Source of the DNA: CAZCGA01 sp964498075
Lineage (GTDB): Bacteria > Desulfobacterota > Binatia > HRBIN30
Direction: 5' to 3'
Assembly (NCBI GenBank): GCA_964498075.1
Contig: CAZCGA010000006.1
Span: 28,291-92,290, forward strand
Length of the DNA: 64,000 nt
A model generated the notes under the pieces. That model ran no database searches, was not told where the DNA came from, and saw only the letters and a program-made list of their open reading frames with translations. A program made the position numbers and the translations under genes. This document shows positions 1-8,977 of the stretch, piece by piece. The stretch's first letter is position 1; every line of letters starts with the position of its first letter.

Positions 1-290
1 GACTCGACGCGGACTTCGACCTCGATCGCTTTGAGCACCTCGCCCTGTTCAACCAGGAACAGTCGCAAATCGAGATGCACCTCCGGGCGCGCACCACGCA
101 CAGCGTATCGATTCGCGCGCTGGGTCTGACGGTGCCATTCAGCGCCGGCGAGACGATCCACACTGAGATCAGTCGGAAGTTCACCCGGGCGGAAGTGGAT
201 GCGATGCTGACCGCAGCCGGGTACGAATTGACGCGCTGGTACGCCGCTCCTAACGACTACTTCGGGCTGGCGTTGGCGCGGGTGATCTGA
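1..290 (+). CDS. egtD: L-histidine N-alpha-methyltransferase EgtD, C-terminal part (runs off left edge)
   Basis: The last ~95 residues of a protein whose start lies before the window, read in the frame beginning at base 3. EgtD uses SAM to trimethylate the alpha-amino group of histidine to hercynine, the first step of ergothioneine synthesis in the cytoplasm. The visible stretch matches the family's C-terminal end: FNQEQSQIEMHL, then FSAGETIHTEIS followed by KFT and a closing segment with W and F (RWYAAPNDYFGLALA). In the family the IHTE region helps bind histidine. The gene ends at TGA 288-290. An egtB neighbour would be expected upstream but cannot be seen. Assignment is by recalled motif similarity only. 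Confidence 0.85.
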   Translation, partial: LDADFDLDRFEHLALFNQEQSQIEMHLRARTTHSVSIRALGLTVPFSAGETIHTEISRKFTRAEVDAMLTAAGYELTRWYAAPNDYFGLALARVI

Positions 291-318
291 CGGCGACCGG
301 CGAGGAGCTGCGAAGGGG

Positions 319-2580
319 CTACCCCCTTCGCAGTGTTTGATACCGGCTCGCCCGGCGCCGTTGTCTCCTCAAGAGCAGCCAGGCCGCCGCGGGCGGCAAC
401 AGGATCCACGCCGTTCCCGTCCCATCGCGCAGCACGATCGTACACCCGTCCTGGTCGGCCGACCCCCCGGCCGCTCCGACCGGCGTCGGAGTCGCCGTGG
501 CTGTCGGTGTGCGTGTCGGCGTTGCGCTCGCCTGCGGAGGCAGCGGCGTCCGGGTGGGCGTGGGGGTTGCGGTGTTGGTGGGCGTCGATGTCGTTGTGCT
601 GGTTGCTGTAGCAGTCGGTACGGGCGTTGCCGTTTCCGTTGGAGTTTGAGTCGCGGTGCTGGTTGGTGGCTCGGTGGGGGTTTCGGTTGAGGTCTCAGTG
701 GGAGTCGATGTCGCCGTCTCCGTCGGCGTCTCACTCGGCGTCGCCGTCGCGGTTTCGGTTGCGCTCGGGGTCGCCGTCTCCGTCGGCGTCGCGGTCTCCG
801 TCGCGGTGTGCGTCGGCGTCGTACTCGGCGTCTCCGTCGGCGTTGCGGTCGCGGTGTGGGTCGGCGTCTGCGTCGGCGTGTCGGTTGGTGTTGGCGTGTT
901 GCTCGGGGTTGCGGTTGGTGTGTGAGTCGGCGTCTCGGTTGGCGTGTCCGTGGGTGTCAGGGTCGGCGTTGCGGTCGGGGTCTCGGTCGGCGTCGGGGTT
1001 GTGGTCGGCGTCGCGGTCGGGGTCGGTGTCGGCGTCTCGGTCGGGGTCGTGGTGACTGTCGGCGTCGGCGTCTCCGTTGGCGTCTCGGTGTGTGTCGGGG
1101 TCTCCGTTGGCGTCGGCGTGAGGGTCTCTGTCGGGGTCTCCGTCGGCGTCTCGGTCATGGTGGGCGTCGGCGTCTCGGTGGGCGTTTCGGTGTGCGTCGG
1201 AGTCTCGGTCGACGTGGGGGTTGGCGTGTGTGTCGGCGTCTCCGTTGCGGTGCTGGTCTGAGTGGCAGTTGCCGTCGCGGTCGGCGTCTCCGTCGGGGTC
1301 GGTGTGTCGGTCGGGGTCGGCGTCGGCGTGTCCGTCGGCGTCGGCGTCGGCTGGCATGCCAGAGCGTCAAAGCACTTGGGGTCCGCGCAGTCGGTGAAGC
1401 CGTCGCCGTCGTTATCGACCTCGTCAGTGCAGTTCTCCTCGACGACGGTCAGGGTCACGTCCGTTGTGTTGAGGTTGGCTTTGAAGCCCAATCCGTTGCC
1501 GATGATGAGGCCGTTGAGCGTCCCGAATTGCCCGGTACGTGAGGCGAAGGTCACGATCTGGAATGTATTGCCGGAGCTCGGAACGAAGTTGGTTGGCCGC
1601 GTCACGTTCAGGGTACCGGCGAGCGTGGCCGCACCGTCAAGCTTGAGTTGATCGAACTGCGTCCCCGCCGTCAGGCCGTTGACTTCAACGTTGAGCGCGC
1701 TGGCAGCGGTTTGTGTGTAGTTGCCGTTGCCCGTCGCGTTGGTGATCTCAAGCTTGCCGGGTGACAAGCCGGGGCTGACCTGCCCGCCGGCACTAGAGAC
1801 ATTTCCGCTCACCTTGCCGGAACCTTGCAGCATGCCGCCGTTGAGGTTGAGGGTAGTGAGGGTCTGCAGCCGAAGCTCAGCGTCCTCGTCCAGACGCGTG
1901 ACCCCTGCAGTTTGCGTGTACCCGGCAGTGCAGGTCACCATGGCGCCCGCGATGTCCGTCGTACCGCTGTTGGCGAACGGCACGTTGAAGGTGGTCGAGG
2001 TTCCCAGCGACTTGGTGAACGTTCCGACGTTGTTGAACTGCGGCGAGCCGCCGCCGTTGAACACCGTCTCGTCGTTCTGCGCGTCAAAGGTGGCGCCCAA
2101 CTGGTTGTTGAAGATCCCGCCGGTGCCGATGGTAAAGCCAAACGCGGCCGTCCACGTTGCCGTCCCCGCGTTGTCCAACGTGCGCTGCAGGCTTTGCCCG
2201 CCGTTGCCGCTCAACGACATCCCGCCGTTGGCGTTGGTCGTCCCGGCGCCGCTCATGGTTCCGGCGGTCCACGTCAATAGGCCGCTCACGGTCAGGGTCC
2301 CGCTGCCGTTGAGGGTGCCACCGGTCTGCGTTAGCGTGGCGACCGTAGCGGCAGAGTTCAGGGTCACCGTCCCGCTGTTGATGATGGCATCGTCGCCAGC
2401 CCCGGGCACAAAGGCAGGATTCCAGTTGCCGGGCGTAAACCAATCGGTGCCAGGCCCGACGAAGGTTCTCGTGGCCGCGGACGCCGCCGGGATGCCGGAG
2501 AGCAGGAGGCCGAAGAAGAACGTGGTCCTACAGAGCAACGATGCGACTGCGGTGGTGCGGTGCGACTTGCGGATCCCCAT
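319..2580 (-). CDS. Secreted beta-rich surface protein with long Thr-Pro repeat linker and C-terminal membrane anchor
   Basis: A 753-residue exported protein. The ATG at 2580 is preferred over one at 2604 because it has AGGAGG six bases upstream. A signal peptide (hydrophobic run ending AASAA) covers residues ~1-35. Residues ~36-380 are Gly/Asn/Thr-rich repetitive beta sequence like right-handed beta-helix or autotransporter-type repeats. About residues 383-408 hold a MopE-like metal-binding motif (EVDNDGDGFTDC). Residues ~410-700 are almost pure TPTPTxTPT repeats, likely a stiff O-glycosylatable stalk. The tail has DGC, a short hydrophobic segment (AWILLPPAAAWLLL) and a basic end (RRQRRR), a layout like PEP-CTERM or MYXO-CTERM sorting tags. 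Ligand and exact role are unknown. Convergent with egtD. Confidence 0.75.
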   Translation of the reverse strand: MGIRKSHRTTAVASLLCRTTFFFGLLLSGIPAASAATRTFVGPGTDWFTPGNWNPAFVPGAGDDAIINSGTVTLNSAATVATLTQTGGTLNGSGTLTVSGLLTWTAGTMSGAGTTNANGGMSLSGNGGQSLQRTLDNAGTATWTAAFGFTIGTGGIFNNQLGATFDAQNDETVFNGGGSPQFNNVGTFTKSLGTSTTFNVPFANSGTTDIAGAMVTCTAGYTQTAGVTRLDEDAELRLQTLTTLNLNGGMLQGSGKVSGNVSSAGGQVSPGLSPGKLEITNATGNGNYTQTAASALNVEVNGLTAGTQFDQLKLDGAATLAGTLNVTRPTNFVPSSGNTFQIVTFASRTGQFGTLNGLIIGNGLGFKANLNTTDVTLTVVEENCTDEVDNDGDGFTDCADPKCFDALACQPTPTPTDTPTPTPTDTPTPTETPTATATATQTSTATETPTHTPTPTSTETPTHTETPTETPTPTMTETPTETPTETLTPTPTETPTHTETPTETPTPTVTTTPTETPTPTPTATPTTTPTPTETPTATPTLTPTDTPTETPTHTPTATPSNTPTPTDTPTQTPTHTATATPTETPSTTPTHTATETATPTETATPSATETATATPSETPTETATSTPTETSTETPTEPPTSTATQTPTETATPVPTATATSTTTSTPTNTATPTPTRTPLPPQASATPTRTPTATATPTPVGAAGGSADQDGCTIVLRDGTGTAWILLPPAAAWLLLRRQRRRASRYQTLRRG
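478..1355. repeat. Low-complexity region encoding Thr-Pro repeats
   Basis: About 870 bases of degenerate 6- to 12-base units (gtcggcgt / gtctcggt families on the plus strand) that encode the TP/ET/AT-rich stalk of the minus-strand surface protein. The units vary and give many long open frames in other phases, which are shadows. Length variation by slippage or recombination is likely at such tracts. Confidence 0.9.
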
Positions 2581-2738
2581 GGTGACCCTCCTGACCCAAA
2601 CCAACGGTCGCTTTGTGCGTGACTGCGGTGGGTTGGTCCATACGCCGGCCCGATCGGAGCGTCAAGACAGTGGTCTGTAATCGTGGCGCGTTTTACATCG
2701 CGGGGAGCGCACGCTAGTAGCAACTGACCACCTCCTCG

Positions 2739-3923
2739 ATGACGTTTGTACGTGCCACCGCCAGGCAGATCTGGGACAGCATCCGCGACTCGGGTCCCCT
2801 TTGGACAGTGTCGCTGATCCTGGATCGAGTCGTTCCGTCCGCCGTGCTCGGCCTCTGGCCGGACAAGACGGTGTCGCCCGCGACGCTGGCCACTCAGGTC
2901 GACACGATCCTCCGCGCCTGGGGGATGTCGCAGGAGCACGCGTCGGTCACCGTCGACCACTTGATGTACGCGGATCTGCACGGCATCGACTCGCACGGCT
3001 GCAGCATACTCCTCGACTACTTTCGCAGCTTCGAGGCTGGATCGCTGAATGTGAATCCGACGATCGCCGTGGTGCGCGAGAGCGCGACGACGGCTCTGGT
3101 CGACGGTGGCGGCGGTCTGGGCCACGTGCCCGGCGATACCGCGATGAAGCTGGCCATGACGAAATGCCGCGACATGGGGCTCGGAGCCGTCACGGTACGC
3201 AACTCCGGCCATTACGGGGCCGCGGGTACGTACGCGTCGATGGCGGCGCAGTCGGGTTTCATCGGTATCGCCACGACCAGCACCCGAAGGCCGGCGGTCG
3301 TGCCGACGTTCGGAGCCGAGGCGATGCTCGGCACCAACCCGATCGCGTTCGCGGCACCCGCCGCACGCAATCCACCCTTCCTCCTCGACATGGCCACGAG
3401 CACGGCCTCCGTCGGCAAGGTCACCATGGCCTGGCGCAAAGGTCGCTCGCTTCCCATCGGCTGGGCGCTCGATCCGCAGGGGAGGCCGGTGACCAGCGGA
3501 CGATTGGCCGCCAAGTATCGCCGGCTCACACCGCTCGGCAGCAGCCGCGAGATGGGCAGCCACAAAGGGTATGGTCTCGCCGCCGCTGTAGAGATCCTGT
3601 CATCCGTCCTGCCGGGGATTCGCAGTGGCCGCGGCACGGAGAAGGCCCACGAACGCGTGGGCCACTTCTTCCTCAGCATCGATCCGCGTCGATTCCGCGA
3701 CGACGGCGAGTTCGAAGCGGATCTCGACGCGATGATCGACGCGTTGCGCGCCTGCAAGCCGGTCGACCCTCAGCAACCCGTCCTCGTTGCCGGAGACCCG
3801 GAGCGCGCCGCCTACGCCGAGCGTAGCGGCTCCGGTATACGGCTCTCGCGCAGCGTCATCGAAGACCTCCGGACGGTGGCGCGCGGCTCCGGTGTGCCCT
3901 TCGTCCTCGACGCGAAACGGTGA
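2739..3923 (+). CDS. Ldh_2 family NAD(P)-dependent dehydrogenase (malate/L-lactate/ureidoglycolate type)
   Basis: A 394-residue cytoplasmic oxidoreductase of the type-2 malate/lactate dehydrogenase family (YlbC, AllD, ComC relatives), which oxidise 2-hydroxyacids with NAD(P). Family marks appear in order: ADLHGIDSHG near residue 85, the catalytic-histidine motif NSGHYGAAGTY near 155, GTNPIAFAAP near 200, LLDMATS near 215 and GSHKGYGLAAA near 270. The first ~45 residues lie before the usual family start, and no clear Shine-Dalgarno precedes ATG 2739, so the true start may be further in. It stands alone after the divergent surface-protein gene. The substrate cannot be told from sequence. Confidence 0.85.
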   Translation: MTFVRATARQIWDSIRDSGPLWTVSLILDRVVPSAVLGLWPDKTVSPATLATQVDTILRAWGMSQEHASVTVDHLMYADLHGIDSHGCSILLDYFRSFEAGSLNVNPTIAVVRESATTALVDGGGGLGHVPGDTAMKLAMTKCRDMGLGAVTVRNSGHYGAAGTYASMAAQSGFIGIATTSTRRPAVVPTFGAEAMLGTNPIAFAAPAARNPPFLLDMATSTASVGKVTMAWRKGRSLPIGWALDPQGRPVTSGRLAAKYRRLTPLGSSREMGSHKGYGLAAAVEILSSVLPGIRSGRGTEKAHERVGHFFLSIDPRRFRDDGEFEADLDAMIDALRACKPVDPQQPVLVAGDPERAAYAERSGSGIRLSRSVIEDLRTVARGSGVPFVLDAKR

Positions 3924-4116
3924 CGTGGGGGTCTGTCCCTCTTTCGTGGGGACTGTCGGCCTTCTCGCGAAGCGCCCCTCGATACGCCGCCAAAGAACGG
4001 CGGCTCCTCGGGACGAACGGATCCGATGCTCGATCTTCAAAGCTTTCTCCGTTCATCACGAGAGACCCGACCGGCGAAACGCCGGGTTGGAGAGCCCATG
4101 AACCGCTGTCACGGCC

Positions 4117-4246
4117 GGGCCCACCGCCCGGGGCGCTGCCCCGGGCTAAAGAATGGCCGCCCCGTTGGGGCTGTTGTCGTCCAGTTTTCAGGGTCGCAGC
4201 CCTGAAGGGGCGGCAAGACATCAGCCCAGGGCAACGCCCTGGGCGA
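4117..4246. repeat. Intergenic palindromic repeat cluster (REP-like)
   Basis: The 431 bases between 3924 and 4354 carry no convincing gene. In their middle are nested GC-rich palindromes: gcccggggcgctgccccgggc, ggccgccccgttggggc, cagggtcgcagccctg and cccagggcaacgccctgggc. The same 'cccaggg...ccctggg' style returns near 19.9 kb. Such units are dispersed intergenic repeats in several GC-rich phyla and may form hairpins in RNA. Confidence 0.6.
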
Positions 4247-4354
4247 CGGCGCAGGTGCGTGTTCATGGGCAGTAGGCCGCGTCTCCTCAGCGGCCGTATC
4301 GAGGGACCGCACGCATTTGTCGACACTCCCCGTGGCGAGAGGTATCTTCCCGCA

Positions 4355-5119
4355 GTGACCAAACCCCCGACGGCCCGCCTGCCGGTTCCCACCAACCCGC
4401 CGCCGGAAGACGGTATCCTGCGGTACCTCGGGTTCGACGGCTGCGTTCGCCTCGCGACTCGGGTCGATGCGCAGCGACTCGCGGATGAGATCGACCGCTT
4501 GCCGCCAGCGGCTTGGGTGGACCCGGGTCGTGATCCGGTGGTGCACGCCTCGGTCGAGTCGTTCTTCGCCGTAGGCCATCCCCGGGGCCCACGACCGTTG
4601 CCGCCCGAGGATCGGCCGGTGCTAGACGCGTTGCCGTACCTGCGAGAGGTGCTCCGCGAGGCTTTCCCGGCCTCGCCCGTGCGCGCCATCGTCGCGCGCC
4701 TGTGTGCCGGCGGCCTGATTCCGATCCACACCGATACGCCGCGCTTCTTTCGCGGTACGGTTCGCCTTTCGATTCAGATCGCCGCCGAGGGCGTCCAGCG
4801 CCTCTCCTGCAACCACTTGTGGTACGACATGGCTCCGGGCGAAGTCTGGGCGATCGACAACTTGAAGCCGCACGGCATTCACAACCCCGGGACTCGCCCG
4901 CGGACGAACCTCATCGCCGACTACCAACCGACCGACGAGCTGGCCCGCCTGATCGCCGAGGGCGACGACGGCCTGGGTGTCGCCGACGCAGCCGCGCTGG
5001 CAACGATCGAGTCGATGACCAAGGAGCGCTACCGCAAGTACCGCTGGCAGAGCATCCGCTACGAGCTCTTCAAGTTGGTGTGGCGCCGATGGGGCGTGCG
5101 TTGGCCGGCGGGATCATGA
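4355..5119 (+). CDS. Aspartyl/asparaginyl beta-hydroxylase-like 2-oxoglutarate/Fe(II) dioxygenase
   Basis: A ~254-residue cytoplasmic enzyme of the Asp/Asn beta-hydroxylase fold. The iron-binding triad is visible: PIHTDTPRFF gives the His-x-Asp pair, DNLKPHGIHNPG gives the distal His, and RTNLIADY carries the arginine for 2-oxoglutarate. GTG 4355 is chosen because GAGAGG lies ~12 bases upstream; ATG 4265 would add 30 unconserved residues that run into the repeat cluster. Its stop overlaps the next gene in an ATGA junction, so the two are translationally coupled and may act on the same small molecule or peptide. The substrate is unknown. Confidence 0.75.
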   Translation: MTKPPTARLPVPTNPPPEDGILRYLGFDGCVRLATRVDAQRLADEIDRLPPAAWVDPGRDPVVHASVESFFAVGHPRGPRPLPPEDRPVLDALPYLREVLREAFPASPVRAIVARLCAGGLIPIHTDTPRFFRGTVRLSIQIAAEGVQRLSCNHLWYDMAPGEVWAIDNLKPHGIHNPGTRPRTNLIADYQPTDELARLIAEGDDGLGVADAAALATIESMTKERYRKYRWQSIRYELFKLVWRRWGVRWPAGS

Positions 5120-6477
5120 TCTCGCGATATGGAAGGAAGCTCTACGGGAACGTCGTGATCGCGGCCAACCTGGGCGGGCAGCGGCGCATTCCGTTTCTGC
5201 CGCGGGAGCAGCTGGAGGCGCGGCGCGACCGGCGCATCCGCCGCATGGTCACGTACGCGGCCGCCACGGTTCCGTACTACCGGGACTTCTTCGCGCGCGC
5301 CGGCTTCGACCCGCGGCGCATCAACGGTGCTGACGACCTCGACCGTCTGCCCACCCTGGATAGGGATCTCGTCCGCGCGCAACCGCACCTCTTCGTCGCC
5401 GAGACGCCGGCGGCGCGGCGCGCGCTGCCCTTCGTGACGAGCGGCACCACCGGGACCCCGTTGCAGATCCGTCACGACCGGCGCTCGCTGCTCGCCAACA
5501 TCGCCTTCGGAGAGCGCGAGCGCGATCCGGTGATCCGCGGCTGTGGCGGCACGTTTCGCCCCAAGGAGCTCTACGTCGGCTACGCGACGTCGACGTTCAA
5601 GAAGGTGGAAGCATTCTACGCAGAGAGCACGCTGCTGCCGGTCCGTCCGCAACGCCGATTCGTGTCGTTGCTGGAGCCGGTGGAGCAGATTGCCGCCATC
5701 GCCGACGCCGAACGTCCCGATGTCCTCGTGGGGTATGGCGGTTGGATCGACCTGTTCTTCAAGACGATCGCCGCCCGCGGTATCACCCTCCGTCCTCCGA
5801 AGATGGTCATCTACATGGGCGAAGCGCTGCCGTACGGCGCACGGGCGTATATCGAAGGACAGTTCGGCATTCCGGTGTTGTCCCGGTACAACGCAGTGGA
5901 AGCGTTCAAGATCGGTTTCTTTTGCGAGCAGCGCACGGGGTTCCACCTCCACGAGGATCTCTGCCATGTCCGCATCGTCGGACCGAACGGCCGCACCGCG
6001 GCGCCCGGCGAGCCGGGCGCGGTGGTGATCAGCAACCTGGTCAACCGGGCGTCGGTTCTCCTCAACTACCCCATCGGCGATGTGGCTTCGATCTCTGCTG
6101 AGGCCTGCTCGTGCGGGCGCACTTTCAAGCTGCTCTCAGAGCTGGAAGGGCGCGTCGAGGACATCCTGCCGCTGGCGGATGGGCGGTTCGTCCACCCGCG
6201 CGCGATCTGGCAGGTGTTCAAGAACGATCCCGAGGTGCTGCAGTACCAGCTCACGCAGCACGAGCCGCAGCGCTTCGATCTCACCCTCGCAACTGTCGAC
6301 GAACCAGCATTCCGCCGCGCCCTCGCCCGCGCTCGGCCGGATCTCGAACGTGTGCTCGGAGCGGGTGCGATCATCGATGCGACTCGCCGGAGCGAGATTG
6401 ACCGTGGCACAAGCGCGAAGTTCCGGGCCGTGGCATCGTTGTGTGCGCGGTCACGCGAATGGGGTCCTCCCCAATGA
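5116..6477 (+). CDS. PaaK/CapK-like adenylate-forming enzyme
   Basis: A 453-residue member of the phenylacetate-CoA ligase-like branch of ANL enzymes, which activate a carboxylate as acyl-AMP. The phosphate-binding loop TSGTTGTP sits near residue 112; further marks are YGGWIDL, an aromatic-rich NAVEAFKIGFFCE segment in place of the classic Y-G/N-x-T motif, and a C-terminal domain from ~340. The N-terminus (YAAATVPYYRDFFARAGF) is typical of CapK-like members found in surface-polysaccharide and natural-product loci, which often lack a proven CoA acceptor. ATG 5116 overlaps the hydroxylase stop. Convergent with the ATP-grasp gene downstream. Confidence 0.75.
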   Translation: MISRYGRKLYGNVVIAANLGGQRRIPFLPREQLEARRDRRIRRMVTYAAATVPYYRDFFARAGFDPRRINGADDLDRLPTLDRDLVRAQPHLFVAETPAARRALPFVTSGTTGTPLQIRHDRRSLLANIAFGERERDPVIRGCGGTFRPKELYVGYATSTFKKVEAFYAESTLLPVRPQRRFVSLLEPVEQIAAIADAERPDVLVGYGGWIDLFFKTIAARGITLRPPKMVIYMGEALPYGARAYIEGQFGIPVLSRYNAVEAFKIGFFCEQRTGFHLHEDLCHVRIVGPNGRTAAPGEPGAVVISNLVNRASVLLNYPIGDVASISAEACSCGRTFKLLSELEGRVEDILPLADGRFVHPRAIWQVFKNDPEVLQYQLTQHEPQRFDLTLATVDEPAFRRALARARPDLERVLGAGAIIDATRRSEIDRGTSAKFRAVASLCARSREWGPPQ

Positions 6478-6483
6478 GGTGCG

Positions 6484-7719
6484 TCACGCACCGGGCAAGG
6501 GCCGTGTGCGGTCGGTGAGCATCTCGCGATACGTGCCGCGCCAGAGACCGGATACTCCTGCCGACGCGGTACGCGACCACTCCGTGAGGAAGGGAAGCGG
6601 GTCGCGCGCCGACCACACCGCGTAGGTCTTCGGGCGGCCGTACGGCGCCAGGAAGTCGGCGAGGCCGACGGGGTCGTGGCGGCGGTAGAGGGTGGAGTAC
6701 AAGATGTCGGCGTGCAGGTGAATCCACACCCCGGGCCAGCCATTCGGACGAGCCCGTTCAGGCCTGCCTGCCACGTAGTCGGACCAGGCGAGCCAACCGA
6801 GGTCCAACCCCGCCCGTCGCAGCAAACCGTTGTAAGCGATGCTACGACCATTGACCTCGAAGAACCGAAAGCGTCCGTCGCGCGCGTCCAACTTGAACTC
6901 CGCGGATGCGATGCCGCGATAACCGATCCGCCGAAGGATCGCGATGGTTGCATCGCGCAGGGCAGGATTGTCCGGCGCGATCTCGGCGAGGCGTGCGACG
7001 CCAAAGAAGGGCGGGCTCTGACGGAGCTTGCGCACGGTGACGCCCGCGACAGGTTCGCCGCCTTCGTCCATGTACGTGCAGTAGGCGTAGATCTGGCTGT
7101 CCGGCCCCGGGATGAGATCGAAGACCTGGCCGGGAATTGCGGCGTCCGCGAGACGCGCGATGCAGCGGCGCAACTCGGCGCGGTCGTTGGCGACGAACAG
7201 CTTGCACCCGAAGCGCGACAAGAATCGGTACCCGACGATCGGCTTGACGACCACGGGAAAGCGCAGATCCGGGAGCACGGCGGTCGCCTCGACGGCGGGT
7301 CCGTAGCAGTGCGGCACGTCGACTCCGACGGAACGGGCGACGTCCAGCATGAGCTGCTTGTCGAGGAAGTAGCGCGCCGTTTCCGCCGGAGGCGCGATGA
7401 CTCGATACTTGGCTGACAGTCGTTCTCCGTGCTGCGCCAGCGCCGCCAGCGCTCCGTCATTTGCGGGGAACAGCGCCCACCCCGACCAATCGGCGGCGCG
7501 TCATTCTAGCACTTCCACGAGCGACTCCGGCCGCTCCTCGATGTCGAGGACGGCCTCGTGAGCTGAGACCCAGCGTGAACGGTGCGCGATGTCGAATGGT
7601 TTCGTGGTGAGGACGGCGGTTGGAATGCCGCGCGCTGCCAGGGCGCGGACCAGCCCGAGACCGTTGATGAAGCCGCCGATGATGACGGCGCCTGAAGATC
7701 GCATCGCGAGGCAGCCCAC
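6484..7719 (-). pseudogene. ATP-grasp ligase (COG3919-like) interrupted by one in-frame TGA
   Basis: A continuous frame of 411 codons that would encode a full ATP-grasp carboxylate-amine ligase, except for a TGA at 7503-7501. The first 72 codons (from ATG 7719) have the N-terminal motif VIIGGFINGLGLVRALA. After the stop the same frame goes on with WSGWALFPANDGALAALA, PVVVKP (ATP-grasp lysine), SAEFKLD and FFEVNGRS (metal-binding acidic and Asn residues). Nothing is missing and no frame change is needed, so a single CGA-to-TGA change is the simplest cause. Translation could restart at ATG 7350, but that product lacks the N-terminal domain. It converges on the adenylate-forming gene with 6 bases between stops. 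Confidence 0.7.
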
Positions 7720-8251
7720 TCAAGACGCGGGGTACCTATCCGATCGGACGGGGAAACGCTACGAGATGCTAGCGTTGAACGGGGTCCTTCGGCCCGCGGC
7801 GTTGGCACCGTTCAAGGTGATTGCCGAACGCCTCGAAAAACCTGGCGCCGCTGCGTAGGCGACTGAGTACCTGCGCACGGTCCGGCTTCCGGATCGCGAG
7901 CTCGCTCGCCGGGCGGCTTCACTGGAGGCAGCTGGTTTGCGTCTTCGAGCACGACGGTTTCATGTTCGGCAAGCGTAGTGGTCGAGGCACCAGCCATTGG
8001 GTTGGTGAGACGCCAGGTGTCGCGCGACCGTCATCGTGCCGGAGTACGACGAAGGAGGGCTCGACATCATCACGGCAAACATGCGGATTATGGGCATGTC
8101 GCGCGAGCGGTTTCTGGACCTGCCCCGCCATTGCTAGGTTCAGCGGTCTTGATCTGTCGACGTTTGGCCGCTTTTCAGGTGTCCACGAGGCCTGACACTG
8201 GCAGCCGCACTGAACAGTGGTTATGGCAGTGTGTCGAAGGAAGGAGTTTCA
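7720..8251. other. Gene-poor stretch with decayed coding remnants
   Basis: No intact gene is supported in these 532 bases. On the plus strand a short open fragment around 8030-8138 reads VIVPEYDEGGLDIITANM and ends LDLPRHC before a stop, but stops lie just upstream in that frame, so it looks like the tail of a lost gene. Its family is not recognised. Confidence 0.4.
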
Positions 8252-8458
8252 ATGATGATCACAAAACAACCGGGCTTCGAGGACACGACCAACGGCCTCC
8301 TTGTGGGCCACTGCTCAAAGTGTCGCGGTGAGCTGAGGGCGACGCTTATGGACTACATCGACCTAAACCCGCGTCAGGGTACGTGCTCACAGTGCGGCAA
8401 TGTGGAACCCGCCCAGTGGGCACCGAATCTCAATCAGCCGAACGATCCCAAGACGTGA
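8252..8458 (+). CDS. Small zinc-ribbon-like hypothetical protein
   Basis: A 68-residue protein. ATG 8252 is preferred because AAGGAG lies five bases upstream. Two CxxC pairs (HCSKCRGEL and TCSQCGNVE, 24 residues apart) suggest a zinc ribbon. No membrane or signal segment. It heads a run of three small plus-strand genes of unknown role in a gene-poor area, possibly cargo of a decayed mobile element. Confidence 0.5.
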   Translation: MMITKQPGFEDTTNGLLVGHCSKCRGELRATLMDYIDLNPRQGTCSQCGNVEPAQWAPNLNQPNDPKT

Positions 8459-8489
8459 GACGTACGGCGCGCGCGGGAAAGGTGTGACC

Positions 8490-8792
8490 ATGATTAACTA
8501 CCAACACGAAAAGCTTGCAGCCGCAGTGAGTATCCTCGGATCGCTCACCCTGGAAACGGTTGAGCGGATCGAGAGTGCAATGCAGGAGTTCGATATTGCT
8601 TTCCGCCAAAAGACTCCGCCGTCGGGTGCAGAGGATCATATCCAGAAAATTCGGGCGATCATGGAAGGGGCGGGCAAGTACAGAGAACGTGCCGCGGCCC
8701 TCAACGAGCGTCAGTTGCATGACTTGTCTCAAGCGTTCTTTGGCTTGTACGAGGTCGTCTCAAAGGCTTACTGGCAAACCTTTTCGCAATAG
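8490..8792 (+). CDS. Hypothetical helical protein
   Basis: A 100-residue predicted all-helical soluble protein starting at ATG 8490. It lies 31 bases after the zinc-ribbon gene and probably shares its transcript. No family is recognised. The composition (many Ala, Glu, Gln; little Gly or Pro) suggests two or three amphipathic helices. Confidence 0.5.
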   Translation: MINYQHEKLAAAVSILGSLTLETVERIESAMQEFDIAFRQKTPPSGAEDHIQKIRAIMEGAGKYRERAAALNERQLHDLSQAFFGLYEVVSKAYWQTFSQ

Positions 8793-8977
8793 CTCTGCCC
8801 GCCACCCGGGTCGGCCAGCTCGGGTATCTTGAATTGTCGGACATGCACACCAAAGTGGGACATTTCCCGGCGTGCACGGCGTGAATGGTTTGAGGCGATG
8901 ACTGCGGATGAGCTAGCGGCGGGACCTTAGTCCGGCGGATTGATAAATGACTACGCGGCGCGAAAGGAGAGGACGCA

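Noticed and set aside
478..1355. Possible CRISPR or tandem satellite
   Set aside because: Units are short, degenerate and without spacers; they encode an in-frame Thr-Pro stalk.
333..2680. Long plus-strand open frames opposite the Thr-Pro surface protein
   Set aside because: They arise from the repetitive GC-rich codons on the other strand; they lack ribosome sites and give low-complexity Arg/Ser/Val products.
7501..7503. Selenocysteine at the TGA of the ATP-grasp gene
   Set aside because: The position is a variable linker, not an active site, and no SECIS-like hairpin is apparent just downstream.
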